Assembly: GCA_958423535.1 (NCBI GenBank)
Contig: CATZRJ010000015.1
Span: 1-38,089, forward strand
Direction of reading: 5' to 3'
Length of the DNA: 38,089 nt
DNA from: an uncultured Collinsella sp.
Lineage (GTDB): Bacteria > Actinomycetota > Coriobacteriia > Coriobacteriales > Coriobacteriaceae
In this document: one piece after another, positions 6,953 through 14,290 of the stretch
Layout of the letters: the number at the start of each line of letters is the position of its first letter
How positions within the stretch are numbered: the stretch's first letter is position 1
Program-made: the position numbers and the translations under genes
The notes under the pieces: generated by a model
What the model was told of the DNA's origin: nothing
What the model saw: only the letters and a program-made list of their open reading frames with translations
The model's database searches: none

Positions 6953-8260
6953 ATGGCTGTTCTTGAGTTTATTATCAATAACATCCTGACGCAGGCCGCC
7001 GTCGTTATCGGTCTCGTCGCCTGCCTGGGCCTTGTGCTCCAGAAGAAGTCGGCCAACGACGTGTTGCTCGGCACGTTTAAGACGATGCTCGGCTTCCTTG
7101 TTCTGGCTGCCGGCTCGAGCGTCATGCAGGGCTCTCTTGCCTACTTTGGCGATATGTTCAACTCCGCCTTCGGCTTCAACGGCATGACCGCCGTCGTCGC
7201 TTCCATCGAGGGCATCAACGGTCAGGCAATGACCGACCTCGGCCTTGGCTCCGAGATCGCCATCTGCCTCGCTGGCATCTTCGTGGTGAACATCATCCTC
7301 GCTCGTTTCACCAAGTTTAAGTATGTGTTCCTGACTGGCCAGGCCCTTCTGTGGGAGTCCACGCTCTGCGTCGTGTTCGCCTTCTTCTGCGGTCTTCGCG
7401 GTATCCCCCTGATCGTCGTCAGCTCCATCGTCGGTGGCGCCTTCGCTACCCTCATGCCTGCCTTCGCTCAGCCCGTTGTCCGCAAGATCACCGAGTCCGA
7501 TGACATCGCCCTGGGTCACTTCTGCACCTTTGGCTATATGTTCACCGCCCTTATCGCAAGCATCACCAAGAAGCTCGCTGGCGGCAAGGAGTCCAAGTCC
7601 ACCGAGGACCTCGAGATTCCGCAGTCCCTGTCCTTCCTCCAGGATACCTACGCTGCTGTCGGCCTGGTCATGATCGTTTTCTACCTGGTCGTCGCTGCTT
7701 TCGCTGGTCCCGCTGCTGCTGCTGACTACTGCGGCGCCACCAACTTCATGGTCTACGCTTTCCTCCAGGCCATGCAGTTCGTCGTCGGTCTGTACGTCCT
7801 GCTCGCCGGCGTCCGCCTGCTGCTCGCCGAGCTCGTCCCCGCCTTCCAGGGCATCTCGATGAAGCTCGTCCCCGATGCGCGCCCCGCTCTGGACTGCCCT
7901 GTCCTGTTCACCTATGCCCCTAACGCCGTTATCTTCGGCTTTGTGTTCACCACGCTTGGCTCGCTGATCGGCATGGCTATCACCGGCCTCATGGGCACCC
8001 TCGTCATCCCCGGTGTTATGTCCAACTTCTTCGCCGGCGGCACTGCTGGTGTCTTCGGTAACGCCATCGACGGTCGTCGCGGCGCCATCATCGGCTGCAT
8101 CTTCCACGGCATCTTCATCATGATCCTGCCTGCGCTCCTGTCCCCGATGCTCGCTCAGATTGGCTTCGTGAACATGACCTGCACCGACGTCGACACCGTC
8201 GTCACCGGCTTCTTCTTCATGGCCATCAAGTCCATCCTCAGCGTCTTTGGTATCGCATAA
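6953..8260 (+). CDS. PTS system EIIC component, ascorbate/galactitol (UlaA/SgaT) family
   Basis: A 435-residue integral membrane permease with about ten to eleven hydrophobic helices. Family character is clear: the N-terminal INNILTQAAVVIGLVACLGL, then FKTMLGFLVLAAGSSVM, the central GHFCTFGYMFTALIA, and near the end FFAGGTAGVFGNAIDGRRGAIIG. It carries sugar across the membrane while IIB phosphorylates it. Start ATG 6953 sits three codons inside a GTG-started frame and has GGGGTG upstream. The UlaA family also transports substrates other than ascorbate, and no UlaD, UlaE or UlaF homologue is present here, so ascorbate is unlikely to be the substrate. Codon bias suggests high expression. Confidence 0.9.
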   Translation: MAVLEFIINNILTQAAVVIGLVACLGLVLQKKSANDVLLGTFKTMLGFLVLAAGSSVMQGSLAYFGDMFNSAFGFNGMTAVVASIEGINGQAMTDLGLGSEIAICLAGIFVVNIILARFTKFKYVFLTGQALLWESTLCVVFAFFCGLRGIPLIVVSSIVGGAFATLMPAFAQPVVRKITESDDIALGHFCTFGYMFTALIASITKKLAGGKESKSTEDLEIPQSLSFLQDTYAAVGLVMIVFYLVVAAFAGPAAAADYCGATNFMVYAFLQAMQFVVGLYVLLAGVRLLLAELVPAFQGISMKLVPDARPALDCPVLFTYAPNAVIFGFVFTTLGSLIGMAITGLMGTLVIPGVMSNFFAGGTAGVFGNAIDGRRGAIIGCIFHGIFIMILPALLSPMLAQIGFVNMTCTDVDTVVTGFFFMAIKSILSVFGIA

Positions 8261-8303
8261 GGATTCTTGTAGCGCCTGACGAAGGTCCAAGTCTTTCTTT
8301 AGG

Positions 8304-8353
8304 GGGGTTGTTCCTGTGCCTGGTCCCCGGCAGGGGAACAACCCCTTTCGTTT
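8304..8353 (+). terminator. Strong terminator after PTS IIC
   Basis: GGGGTTGTTCC (8304-8314) pairs perfectly with GGAACAACCCC (8335-8345), then TTTCGTTTATT. The loop contains a second small stem TGCC/GGCA. It may separate PTS expression from the downstream TPR and kinase-aldolase genes. Confidence 0.85.
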
Positions 8354-8376
8354 ATTACTGCTAGTGGAGGTTTCCA

Positions 8377-8769
8377 ATGGGTTTGTTTGGATTTGGCAAG
8401 AAAAAGGAGAAGGTGGCCTCCGCTGCAGCCGAGACCGCACCCGTTCTCGATCGAGATGCCGTTCTCGACGCCGTTAAGGCAAAGCGTTCCGAGCTCGAGG
8501 GCAAGGAGGGCGTCGCTGCCGCAAACGTTCTAAACGAGATTGGCAAGCTTTATGCCGATGCCAACATGGTCGACGAGGCCGTTGAGGCATACGAGCAAAG
8601 CCTGGAAGTCAATCGCACGATGGGCAAGGCGTCTGCGGCACTGGTCAAGCTGTACAACAAGAAGCGTGCGGCTGCCGCCGAAGCGAAAGACGATGAGGCT
8701 ATCAAGTATTACATGGACAAGGTTACCGAGATGCTTGCTATCTCCAAAGACCAGCTTCGTGGCAAATAA
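8377..8769 (+). CDS. Small tetratricopeptide-repeat protein of unknown function
   Basis: A 130-residue soluble protein. The Lys-rich start MGLFGFGKKKEK could touch membrane lipid or nucleic acid. A TPR-like unit is visible at about 46-79 (AANVLNEIGKLYADANMVDEAVEAYEQSLEVN), with a second helical pair following it. Such repeats bind other proteins. It has a good ribosome-binding site (GTGGAGG) and lies between the PTS IIC and the kinase-DeoC gene, 26 bases before the latter, so it is probably co-transcribed with it. I know no PTS partner of this shape; a scaffold or regulator for the neighbouring enzymes is speculation. Confidence 0.7.
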   Translation: MGLFGFGKKKEKVASAAAETAPVLDRDAVLDAVKAKRSELEGKEGVAAANVLNEIGKLYADANMVDEAVEAYEQSLEVNRTMGKASAALVKLYNKKRAAAAEAKDDEAIKYYMDKVTEMLAISKDQLRGK

Positions 8770-8795
8770 TCGGGTAGTAAGAAGGGTTTCCCAGC

Positions 8796-10100
8796 ATGGA
8801 AAAGACGCTGATTTTGCTTGCCGGACCTCCGGCTACGGGCAAAACCGATTTGGCAGATCGCATCAAGGCTCGCCATACGTCCGAGAGCTTTTTGAGCGTC
8901 TCGCTTGATGATGTTAAGGAAGAGTATTGGGATACGTACGGCTTTAACAATGCCGAGGAAAAGGCTCAGGTTGATGCGAACGCTCTTCAGGAGTGGTTTC
9001 GTCGCCTCGATGTCGCCATGGCGGATGGGCCGCAGATTATGTGCGATTATCCGTTCTCCGCCAAGCAGCACGACAGGCTCGCTGAGCTGGCGGACAAGCA
9101 CGGCTACCGTGTGCTCACGATTCGTCTTGTCGCCGATCCCGTTATGATCAGCAAGCGCTACCGTGCTCGCGATCTTAAGCCGACGCGTCATCTTGCGCAC
9201 ATTGTGACGCATTATCACAAGGGCGATGTGCTCGAAGATCGTAGCAAGGGCGACGACCTGGTCGATTTGGATATCCTTGTCGACCGCATCAAAAACCGCG
9301 GCTATGATACGTTTGAGCTGGGTCATACCATTGAGCTTGACGTGACCAATGTCGATACCGTTGACTATCCGGGCTTTTTGGCCAAGGTCGATGAGTATCT
9401 GGACGATCCTTCGTCGGTTGCCGCCATTGCCGCCAAGGCGGGGGCAGAGTTTACTGATGAGGACCTCTGCTCGCGCATTGATTACACATTGCTTAAGCCG
9501 ACGGCGACCTGGGACCAGATTGATGCCATTTGTGCCGAGGCATTCGAGTACGGTTGTGCCAGCGCATGCATCCCGCCTTCGTATATCGCCCGTGCCCACA
9601 AGGCCTATCCCGACCTTGTGCTTACCACGGTCATCGCTTTCCCGCTTGGCTATATGACGAGCGCTGCGAAAGCCGCCGAAGCGGCCGATGCCTACGCCAA
9701 CGGTGCCTCCGAAATCGACATGGTGATTGACCAGGGCATGGTCAAAGCCCGCGATTATCAGGCCATCGAGGACGATATTCGAGCCGTGCGCGAGGCCGTG
9801 CCCAATGCGACGCTCAAGGTCATTGTCGAAACGTGCTATCTGGCGCAGGAAACCAAAAAGCCAATCTGTCATGCCGTCGAGGCTGCCGGTGCAGACTTTA
9901 TTAAGACGTCTACGGGCTTTGGCACGGCTGGTGCCCAGGTCGAGGATGTCTATCTGTTTGCCCAAGAGTTGGGCGGCCGTGTAAAGGTCAAGGCATCGGG
10001 CGGCGTGCGCACGAAAGAAGATCTTGCGCTTATGTCGGGCGCCGGTGCCGATCGTATCGGCGCGAGTGCCAGCCCGCGCAAGCTTTTCGGCGCGCGCTAG
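8796..10100 (+). CDS. Fusion protein: P-loop (AAA_33-like) kinase domain plus deoxyribose-phosphate aldolase (DeoC)
   Basis: A 434-residue two-domain enzyme. Residues about 1-205 form a P-loop kinase-like domain: Walker A GPPATGKT (10-17), an acidic DYPF (84-87) and an Arg-rich lid-like RYRARD (121-126). Residues about 222-434 are a class I DeoC aldolase: the Schiff-base Lys370 in FIKTSTGFGT, proton-relay Asp308 in SEIDMVID and Lys399 in VKASGG, with the substrate loop IDYTLLKP (228-235). Bacterial DeoC normally stands alone at about 220 residues. DeoC splits deoxyribose 5-phosphate to acetaldehyde and glyceraldehyde 3-phosphate; the attached domain may phosphorylate the sugar. There is no stop or frameshift at the junction. 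The kinase substrate is unknown. Confidence 0.85.
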   Translation: MEKTLILLAGPPATGKTDLADRIKARHTSESFLSVSLDDVKEEYWDTYGFNNAEEKAQVDANALQEWFRRLDVAMADGPQIMCDYPFSAKQHDRLAELADKHGYRVLTIRLVADPVMISKRYRARDLKPTRHLAHIVTHYHKGDVLEDRSKGDDLVDLDILVDRIKNRGYDTFELGHTIELDVTNVDTVDYPGFLAKVDEYLDDPSSVAAIAAKAGAEFTDEDLCSRIDYTLLKPTATWDQIDAICAEAFEYGCASACIPPSYIARAHKAYPDLVLTTVIAFPLGYMTSAAKAAEAADAYANGASEIDMVIDQGMVKARDYQAIEDDIRAVREAVPNATLKVIVETCYLAQETKKPICHAVEAAGADFIKTSTGFGTAGAQVEDVYLFAQELGGRVKVKASGGVRTKEDLALMSGAGADRIGASASPRKLFGAR

Positions 10101-10106
10101 AGGTAG

Positions 10107-10143
10107 CTTGGGGCATTCTTTGCATAAGGAATGCCCCAAGATA
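10107..10143 (+). terminator. Hairpin after the kinase-DeoC gene
   Basis: CTTGGGGCATTC (10107-10118) pairs perfectly with GAATGCCCCAAG (10129-10140) around a 10-base loop. No T-run follows, so it is either a weak terminator or an mRNA-end stabiliser. Confidence 0.6.
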
Positions 10144-10212
10144 GTGGCGAGTCGGTGAAGTATGCTCGGCTGGAGTGGAATATACGCGGGCAGCGTTATC
10201 GATGTGTGTCTT

Positions 10213-10241
10213 TTGAGATTTTGCAGTTAACATTTATTAAA
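10213..10241 (+). promoter_or_regulatory. Possible promoter for the GntR regulator
   Basis: TTGAGA (10213-10218), 17-bp spacer, ATTAAA (10236-10241), 50 bases before the start codon. Both boxes match only partly. Confidence 0.35.
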
Positions 10242-10292
10242 AGACAGCGCCTGATGTCAAGGATTTAGAGAACTGTTCCAGATAGGGGAGGG

Positions 10293-11033
10293 ATGATGAC
10301 CGAAACGTCTGAGCTCGATTTTAGCGGCAAGGAACAGCTGTACTCTCAGCTGTACGATATCCTGTTCCAGGAAATTACGAGCGGTGCCTACAAGATTGGC
10401 GACTACATTCCCTCCGAAAGCGATCTTATGAAGCGCTATGACGTTTCGCGTGCGACGGCGCGCAAAGCGATGGAGCTGCTTTCTAATAATGGCTTGATTG
10501 AGAAGAAGCGCGGCCGCGGATCCGAGGTTATTGCCAACGTGCCACTTAGCTCGCCTAAGCGTGTCTCGAGCTATATCAAGAAGAATGTGGACGAGTTTGC
10601 AGTGCCTCAAAAACGTTTGATTGAGTCTGGCGTTGTAACCATGCCCCAGCACGTTGCCCGCGAGCTGGGCTTGGCGGAGGGCACAAAGGCCTTCTGCCTT
10701 CGCCGTGTGCGCGTGTCGGGCGATCGTCCGTTCTATCTGGAGACGATTTATTACGAAGACGGCTATGTTCCGCATATTGCGGAGCGCGACTTTTCCAAGG
10801 AATCGCTTCGCGCTTATCTCAATAACTCGTGCGATATTCGCTGGAGCCGTGTGAGCCAAAAGATTGGAGCTTGCGTTGCTACCGACGAGCAGGCCGAGCT
10901 TTTGGGCATCAGCGCCGGTGCTCCGTTGCTCAACATTACGAGGGTTTCTCATGACCAGCAGAATGTGCCCCGTGAGTATGTGGAGTCGTTCTACCGCGCC
11001 GACCTCTACCGCCTCGAGATCGAACTCGATTAA
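10293..11033 (+). CDS. GntR-family transcriptional regulator, HutC/UTRA subfamily
   Basis: A 246-residue DNA-binding regulator. The winged helix-turn-helix spans about 14-82, with the hallmark IPSESDLMKRYDVSRATARKAMELL and wing KKRGRGSEV. The UTRA effector domain follows (about 100-243), ending in the typical YVESFYRADLYRLEIEL. UTRA proteins sense small metabolites, often sugar phosphates, and repress local catabolic genes. It sits inside the PTS-aldolase locus between the kinase-DeoC and transaldolase genes, so it is the best candidate regulator for both sides. ATG 10293 and ATG 10296 are adjacent; GGGGAGG upstream fits either. Confidence 0.92.
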   Translation: MMTETSELDFSGKEQLYSQLYDILFQEITSGAYKIGDYIPSESDLMKRYDVSRATARKAMELLSNNGLIEKKRGRGSEVIANVPLSSPKRVSSYIKKNVDEFAVPQKRLIESGVVTMPQHVARELGLAEGTKAFCLRRVRVSGDRPFYLETIYYEDGYVPHIAERDFSKESLRAYLNNSCDIRWSRVSQKIGACVATDEQAELLGISAGAPLLNITRVSHDQQNVPREYVESFYRADLYRLEIELD

Positions 11034-11068
11034 GGGGCTCTCCGTTCCACTCTGATGCGGCGGCGCTT

Positions 11069-11110
11069 TTGACAAACAATTCAGTCCGTACATTTCTATA
11101 TCATCATGTA
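11069..11110 (+). promoter_or_regulatory. Regulatory region before the transaldolase gene
   Basis: TTGACA (11069-11074) is a perfect -35 box; no -10 at ideal spacing is clear. Downstream lie GTCCGTAC (11084-11091), the reverse of the ATACGGAC motif near 5071, the 12-mer GTACATTTCTAT (11088-11099) shared with 6919-6930, and an inverted TACAT...ATGTA pair. Overlap of these with the promoter suggests repression. Confidence 0.45.
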
Positions 11111-11125
11111 TGTAAGGAGTACATT

Positions 11126-11830
11126 ATGGCAATCAAGGTATTTGCCGACGGTGCCAATCTCGAGGGCATGCTCGACATGGCCGAGAACGGTAACGTTCAG
11201 GGCTTTACGACTAATCCCTCGCTTATGAAGGCGGGTGGCGTGACCGATTACCGCGAGTTCGCCAAGACCGTGCTCGAGCACATCACCGATGTCTCGGTTT
11301 CGTTTGAGGTCTTTGCGGACGATGAAGCGGGCATGGAGGCCGAGGCTCGCGAGATTGCGACTTGGGCTGACAATGTGTATGTCAAGATTCCCGCACTCAA
11401 CACCAAGGGCGAGTCGACCGCGGCGCTCGTTAAGCGCCTTTCTGCCGACGGCATCAAGGTCAACGTCACGACGATTTTTACTCCCGAGCAGGTCGATGAG
11501 TTTGTGGACGCTGTCTCCGCTGAGACGCCGTCTATCATCTCTATCTTCGCAGGCCGTATTGCCGATACCGGCGTTGATCCGCTGCCGTTGATGGCTGAGT
11601 CTGTCAAAAAGGCCGCGGCAAAGCCGCAGTGTGAGGTGCTCTGGGCGTCTACCCGTGAGCTGCTGAATATCTATCAGGCCGAGTCCGTGGGGTGCCAGAT
11701 CATTACCGTTCCCAACGGCATCCTGGCCAAGCGCAAGAACGTCGGTAAGGACCTCATGGAGTATTCGCTAGACACCGTTAAGGGTTTCGCGCGTGATATC
11801 GAAACGCTTGGATTCCACATCCTGCCGTAA
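11126..11830 (+). CDS. Fructose-6-phosphate aldolase/transaldolase-family protein (FSA/TalC type)
   Basis: A 234-residue class I aldolase or transaldolase of the small subfamily. The Schiff-base lysine is Lys87 in VYVKIPALNTKGE; the N-terminal Asp7 in FADGAN, the FTTNPSLM motif (27-34) and the SIFAGRIADTG stretch are family signatures. FSA cleaves fructose 6-phosphate to dihydroxyacetone and glyceraldehyde 3-phosphate, whereas TalC-type enzymes transfer the three-carbon unit; sequence alone does not separate these. Start ATG 11126 follows AAGGAG. It is followed by a terminator and then the split transketolase, with which it could carry out non-oxidative pentose-phosphate steps. Confidence 0.9.
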   Translation: MAIKVFADGANLEGMLDMAENGNVQGFTTNPSLMKAGGVTDYREFAKTVLEHITDVSVSFEVFADDEAGMEAEAREIATWADNVYVKIPALNTKGESTAALVKRLSADGIKVNVTTIFTPEQVDEFVDAVSAETPSIISIFAGRIADTGVDPLPLMAESVKKAAAKPQCEVLWASTRELLNIYQAESVGCQIITVPNGILAKRKNVGKDLMEYSLDTVKGFARDIETLGFHILP

Positions 11831-11911
11831 CCGGACAAGCCGAGTCGTCCATATCGGTTGATGGCAGAAGGAGTAAGGGTCGTCGTTGCCTGTACGGCGG
11901 CGACTCGTAAT

Positions 11912-11960
11912 GCCCCAAGTTGGCAAAGGCTCCTGGCTTTTGTTGACTTGGGGCTTTTGT
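11912..11960 (+). terminator. Terminator after the transaldolase gene
   Basis: GCCCCAAGT (11912-11920) pairs with ACTTGGGGC (11946-11954), then TTTTGTGTTT. An inner pairing of CAAAG with CTTTTG shortens the long loop. Confidence 0.75.
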
Positions 11961-12000
11961 GTTTCAGGGTGAAATTTCCGTCTGGCACGCCATCTGAAAA

Positions 12001-12099
12001 ATGAAGATCGCAGGCGGTGCCGTCTGTACCTTGGGTATCGCCTACGCGTATATGGACCAGAAGGCGATTCAGAATGAATGCGCCGCCTTAAACGAGTGA
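12001..12099 (+). CDS. Possible 32-residue hydrophobic peptide
   Basis: ATG 12001 to TGA 12097-12099 encodes a 32-residue peptide starting MKIAGGAVCTLGIAYAYMDQ: a hydrophobic stretch (about 3-18) followed by a polar tail, as in single-pass small membrane proteins. No ribosome-binding site is seen and the frame is closed by TGA two codons upstream. It lies in the 325-base gap between the transaldolase and transketolase genes and just before a hairpin. No family is recognised; a chance frame is quite possible. Confidence 0.3.
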   Translation: MKIAGGAVCTLGIAYAYMDQKAIQNECAALNE

Positions 12100-12103
12100 A
12101 TTG

Positions 12104-12132
12104 CCCCGGCATCGCATTATCCAGTGCCGGGG
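12104..12132 (+). promoter_or_regulatory. Leader hairpin before the transketolase genes
   Basis: CCCCGGCA (12104-12111) pairs perfectly with TGCCGGGG (12125-12132), followed by TTGTTCT. It ends 24 bases before the start codon and could be an attenuator or translation-control element. Confidence 0.45.
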
Positions 12133-12155
12133 TTGTTCTCAAGAGAGGAATTCGT

Positions 12156-12986
12156 ATGACCAACCAGGAGCTGGCGAAGGTCGCCAATGAGGTCAGGAAG
12201 GGTGTCGTGACTGCGGTTCATGCAGCCAAGTCGGGGCATCCGGGCGGATCGCTTGGCGCCGCCGACATTATGACCTACCTCTACTTTGAGGAAATGGATG
12301 TTGACCCGGCGAATCCGAGCCGCGCTGAGCGCGATCGCTTTGTGCTCTCCAAGGGACATTGCGCTCCGGCACTCTACGCCGTGCTCGCCGAGCGCGGGTT
12401 CTTTCCCAAAGATGAACTCGAGACGCTCCGTCATATCGGCAGCCGCCTGCAGGGTCATCCCAATATGAATGACACGCCGGGCGTCGACATGTCTACCGGA
12501 TCGCTCGGTCAGGGTATCTCCGCTGCGGTTGGAATGGCACTTGCCGCAAAGCACTGGGGTGACAATTACCGCGTCTACACACTGTTGGGCGACGGCGAGT
12601 GCGAGGAGGGCCAGGTGTGGGAGGCGGCTATGTTCGCCGGCAACCACGACTTGGATAACCTCGTCGCTATCGTCGACCACAATGGCTTGCAAATTGACGG
12701 CAGTATCGACGAAGTTAACTCGGCTATGCCACTTGCCGACAAGTTCCGCGCCTTTAAGTGGCATGTGATCGAGCTCGCCGACGGTAACGACATGGCGCAG
12801 ATTGCCGCCGCCTTTGCCGAGGCTCGCAAAGTGAGCGACTCGCCCGTGGCCATTATCGCCGAGACGGTGAAGGGCAAGGGCGTCTCCTTTATGGAAAACC
12901 AGGTGGGCCGGCACGGCAAGGCGCCCAACGATGAACAGTTTGAGCAGGCCATGGCCGAGCTCGCAGCAGCAGGGGAGGAGCTCTAA
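12156..12986 (+). CDS. Transketolase, N-terminal (thiamine-diphosphate binding) subunit
   Basis: A 276-residue protein equal to the first half of transketolase. It contains the ThDP/Mg motif GDGECEEGQVWEAAMFAGNHDLDN...DHNGLQID, the active-site SGHPGGSLG (early) and the KGHCAPALYAVLAERG block. With the C-terminal subunit it moves two-carbon units from ketose to aldose phosphates. Split transketolases are widespread in anaerobic bacteria and some are dedicated to particular sugars. Start ATG 12156 follows AGAGAGGA. Its stop codon overlaps the next start (TAATG), so the two halves are translationally coupled, which favours 1:1 assembly. Confidence 0.93.
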   Translation: MTNQELAKVANEVRKGVVTAVHAAKSGHPGGSLGAADIMTYLYFEEMDVDPANPSRAERDRFVLSKGHCAPALYAVLAERGFFPKDELETLRHIGSRLQGHPNMNDTPGVDMSTGSLGQGISAAVGMALAAKHWGDNYRVYTLLGDGECEEGQVWEAAMFAGNHDLDNLVAIVDHNGLQIDGSIDEVNSAMPLADKFRAFKWHVIELADGNDMAQIAAAFAEARKVSDSPVAIIAETVKGKGVSFMENQVGRHGKAPNDEQFEQAMAELAAAGEEL

Positions 12987-13924
12987 TGGCAGACGTCAAG
13001 AAAGTCGCCACGCGCGTTAGCTATGGCGAGGCACTTGTCGAGCTGGGCAATGAGCGCGATGACTTTGTGGTTCTCGATGCCGATTTGGCCGCCGCCACCC
13101 AGACCGGTAAGTTTAAGGTTGCGCACCCTGAGCGCTTCTACGATGCCGGCATTGCCGAAAGCAACTTGATGGGGCTCGCCGCTGGCATTGCGACCACGGG
13201 CCATGTCGCCTTTGCGAGTACCTTTGCCATGTTCGCCGCCGGCCGTGCGTACGAACAAGTGCGTAATTCCATCGGCTATCCGCACCTCAACGTCAAAATT
13301 GGCGCCACGCATGCGGGAATCTCGGTCGGTGAAGACGGCGCAACGCATCAGTGCTGCGAGGACATCGCGCTCATGCGCACGATCCCGGGTATGACGGTAA
13401 TCGTTCCCGCCGATGACATCGAGGCTCGCGCTTGCGTGCGCGCCGCCTATGAGTTTGAGGGACCGGTCTACATGCGCTTCGGCCGCCTGGCAACACCGGT
13501 CATCAACGACCGCGAGGACTATGAGTTCAAGATTGGTCGCGGCGTGGTCGTGCGCGAGGGGTCCGATGTGACTATCGTCGCATGCGGCCTCATGGTCGCC
13601 GAGGCGCTTGAGGCTGCCGAGGCGCTCGCTGCCGATGGTATTGACGCCGAGGTCATCAACATGCACACGATCAAGCCGCTTGATGAGCGTCTGGTGGTTG
13701 CCAGCGCCAAGAAGACCGGTCGCGTGGTCACCGCCGAGGAGCATTCGGTTATCGGTGGTCTTGGCGAGGCCGTGGCTTCGGTGCTCGCGGAGCAGCATCC
13801 GGTGCCGATACGACGCGTCGGCGTGCGCGATGTGTACGGCGAGTCCGGCCCTGCGGTCGATTTGCTGCACAAGTACGGTTTGGACGCCGACGGTATCGAA
13901 GCTGCGGTCAGGTCTGTGTTGTAA
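12986..13924 (+). CDS. Transketolase, C-terminal (pyrimidine-binding) subunit
   Basis: A 312-residue partner of the preceding protein. It has the transketolase pyrimidine-binding domain (about 5-165, with FYDAGIAESNLMGLAAGIATTGHVAFASTFAMF, including the Glu that activates the thiamine ring, and the substrate region IGATHAGISVGEDGATHQ) and the C-terminal domain (about 180-305, TAEEHSVIGGLGEAVA). Start ATG overlaps the upstream stop by one base. The 3' gap of 366 bases separates it from the licT operon. Confidence 0.93.
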   Translation: MADVKKVATRVSYGEALVELGNERDDFVVLDADLAAATQTGKFKVAHPERFYDAGIAESNLMGLAAGIATTGHVAFASTFAMFAAGRAYEQVRNSIGYPHLNVKIGATHAGISVGEDGATHQCCEDIALMRTIPGMTVIVPADDIEARACVRAAYEFEGPVYMRFGRLATPVINDREDYEFKIGRGVVVREGSDVTIVACGLMVAEALEAAEALAADGIDAEVINMHTIKPLDERLVVASAKKTGRVVTAEEHSVIGGLGEAVASVLAEQHPVPIRRVGVRDVYGESGPAVDLLHKYGLDADGIEAAVRSVL

Positions 13925-14086
13925 GGAAGACTTCCGCGGGATTGGTATCTGCCAACCAAGGACGATCGGGTATACCGCCGCCTCTCGCGAGCACCGATCC
14001 CGTTGAGATCGCGGAGCTCATCAATAGCGGACTCGAAGACTAGAACGGTCATCCCGTTCAACTAATCGATCCTTCTCCAAGGAAAA

Positions 14087-14122
14087 GGGCCGCGACGCCA
14101 TATAAGTGTCGCGGCCCTGTTT
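14087..14122 (+). terminator. Terminator after the transketolase genes
   Basis: GGGCCGCGAC (14087-14096) pairs perfectly with GTCGCGGCCC (14108-14117), then TGTTTACGTTT. A near copy of the whole hairpin occurs at 17857-17887, also followed by the same repeat. Confidence 0.85.
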
Positions 14123-14130
14123 ACGTTTCC

Positions 14131-14175
14131 CCAGATAAAACCTGCCAAAACAAACCTGTCCCTTTTTGGTAGGTT
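14131..14175 (+). repeat. CCTGTCCC-loop hairpin repeat, copy 1
   Basis: ACCTGCCAAAA (14140-14150) pairs with TTTTGGTAGGT (14164-14174, one G-T pair); the loop contains AAACCTGTCCC. The leading CCAGATAAA is shared with the other copies at 17901, 21036 (reversed) and 23441. Confidence 0.8.
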
Positions 14176-14290
14176 GTGGGAGCTCGGGTTTGCTTGTCTC
14201 GCGTGACGTTGCGTGGAATAATCGAGGCGAACCATCTTAACTGGAATTCATTGCGCTTGCCCTTCGGCTGCGCCTATTTTCGGAGGCATC

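Larger units (their letters stand above)
13925..14290 (+). other. Gap between transketolase and licT: coding-like fragment, terminator, repeat, licT leader
   Basis: At 13942-14043 a frame reads like protein (ending STDPVEIAELINSGLED, then TAG) but has only a distant TTG start; it may be the remnant of a lost gene. A terminator (14087-14122) and a copy of the CCTGTCCC hairpin repeat (14131-14175) follow. The licT ribosome-binding site GGAGG is at 14281. No confident promoter was assigned. Confidence 0.4.

Noticed and set aside
5193..8260. Ascorbate utilisation (ula) operon
   Set aside because: Transporter family fits, but the UlaD, UlaE, UlaF and UlaG enzymes are all missing and the enzymes present are aldolases and transketolase.
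6911..8440. Reverse-strand frame of 509 codons opposite PTS IIC
   Set aside because: Asp/Glu/Gly-rich artefact caused by the strong codon bias of the IIC gene.
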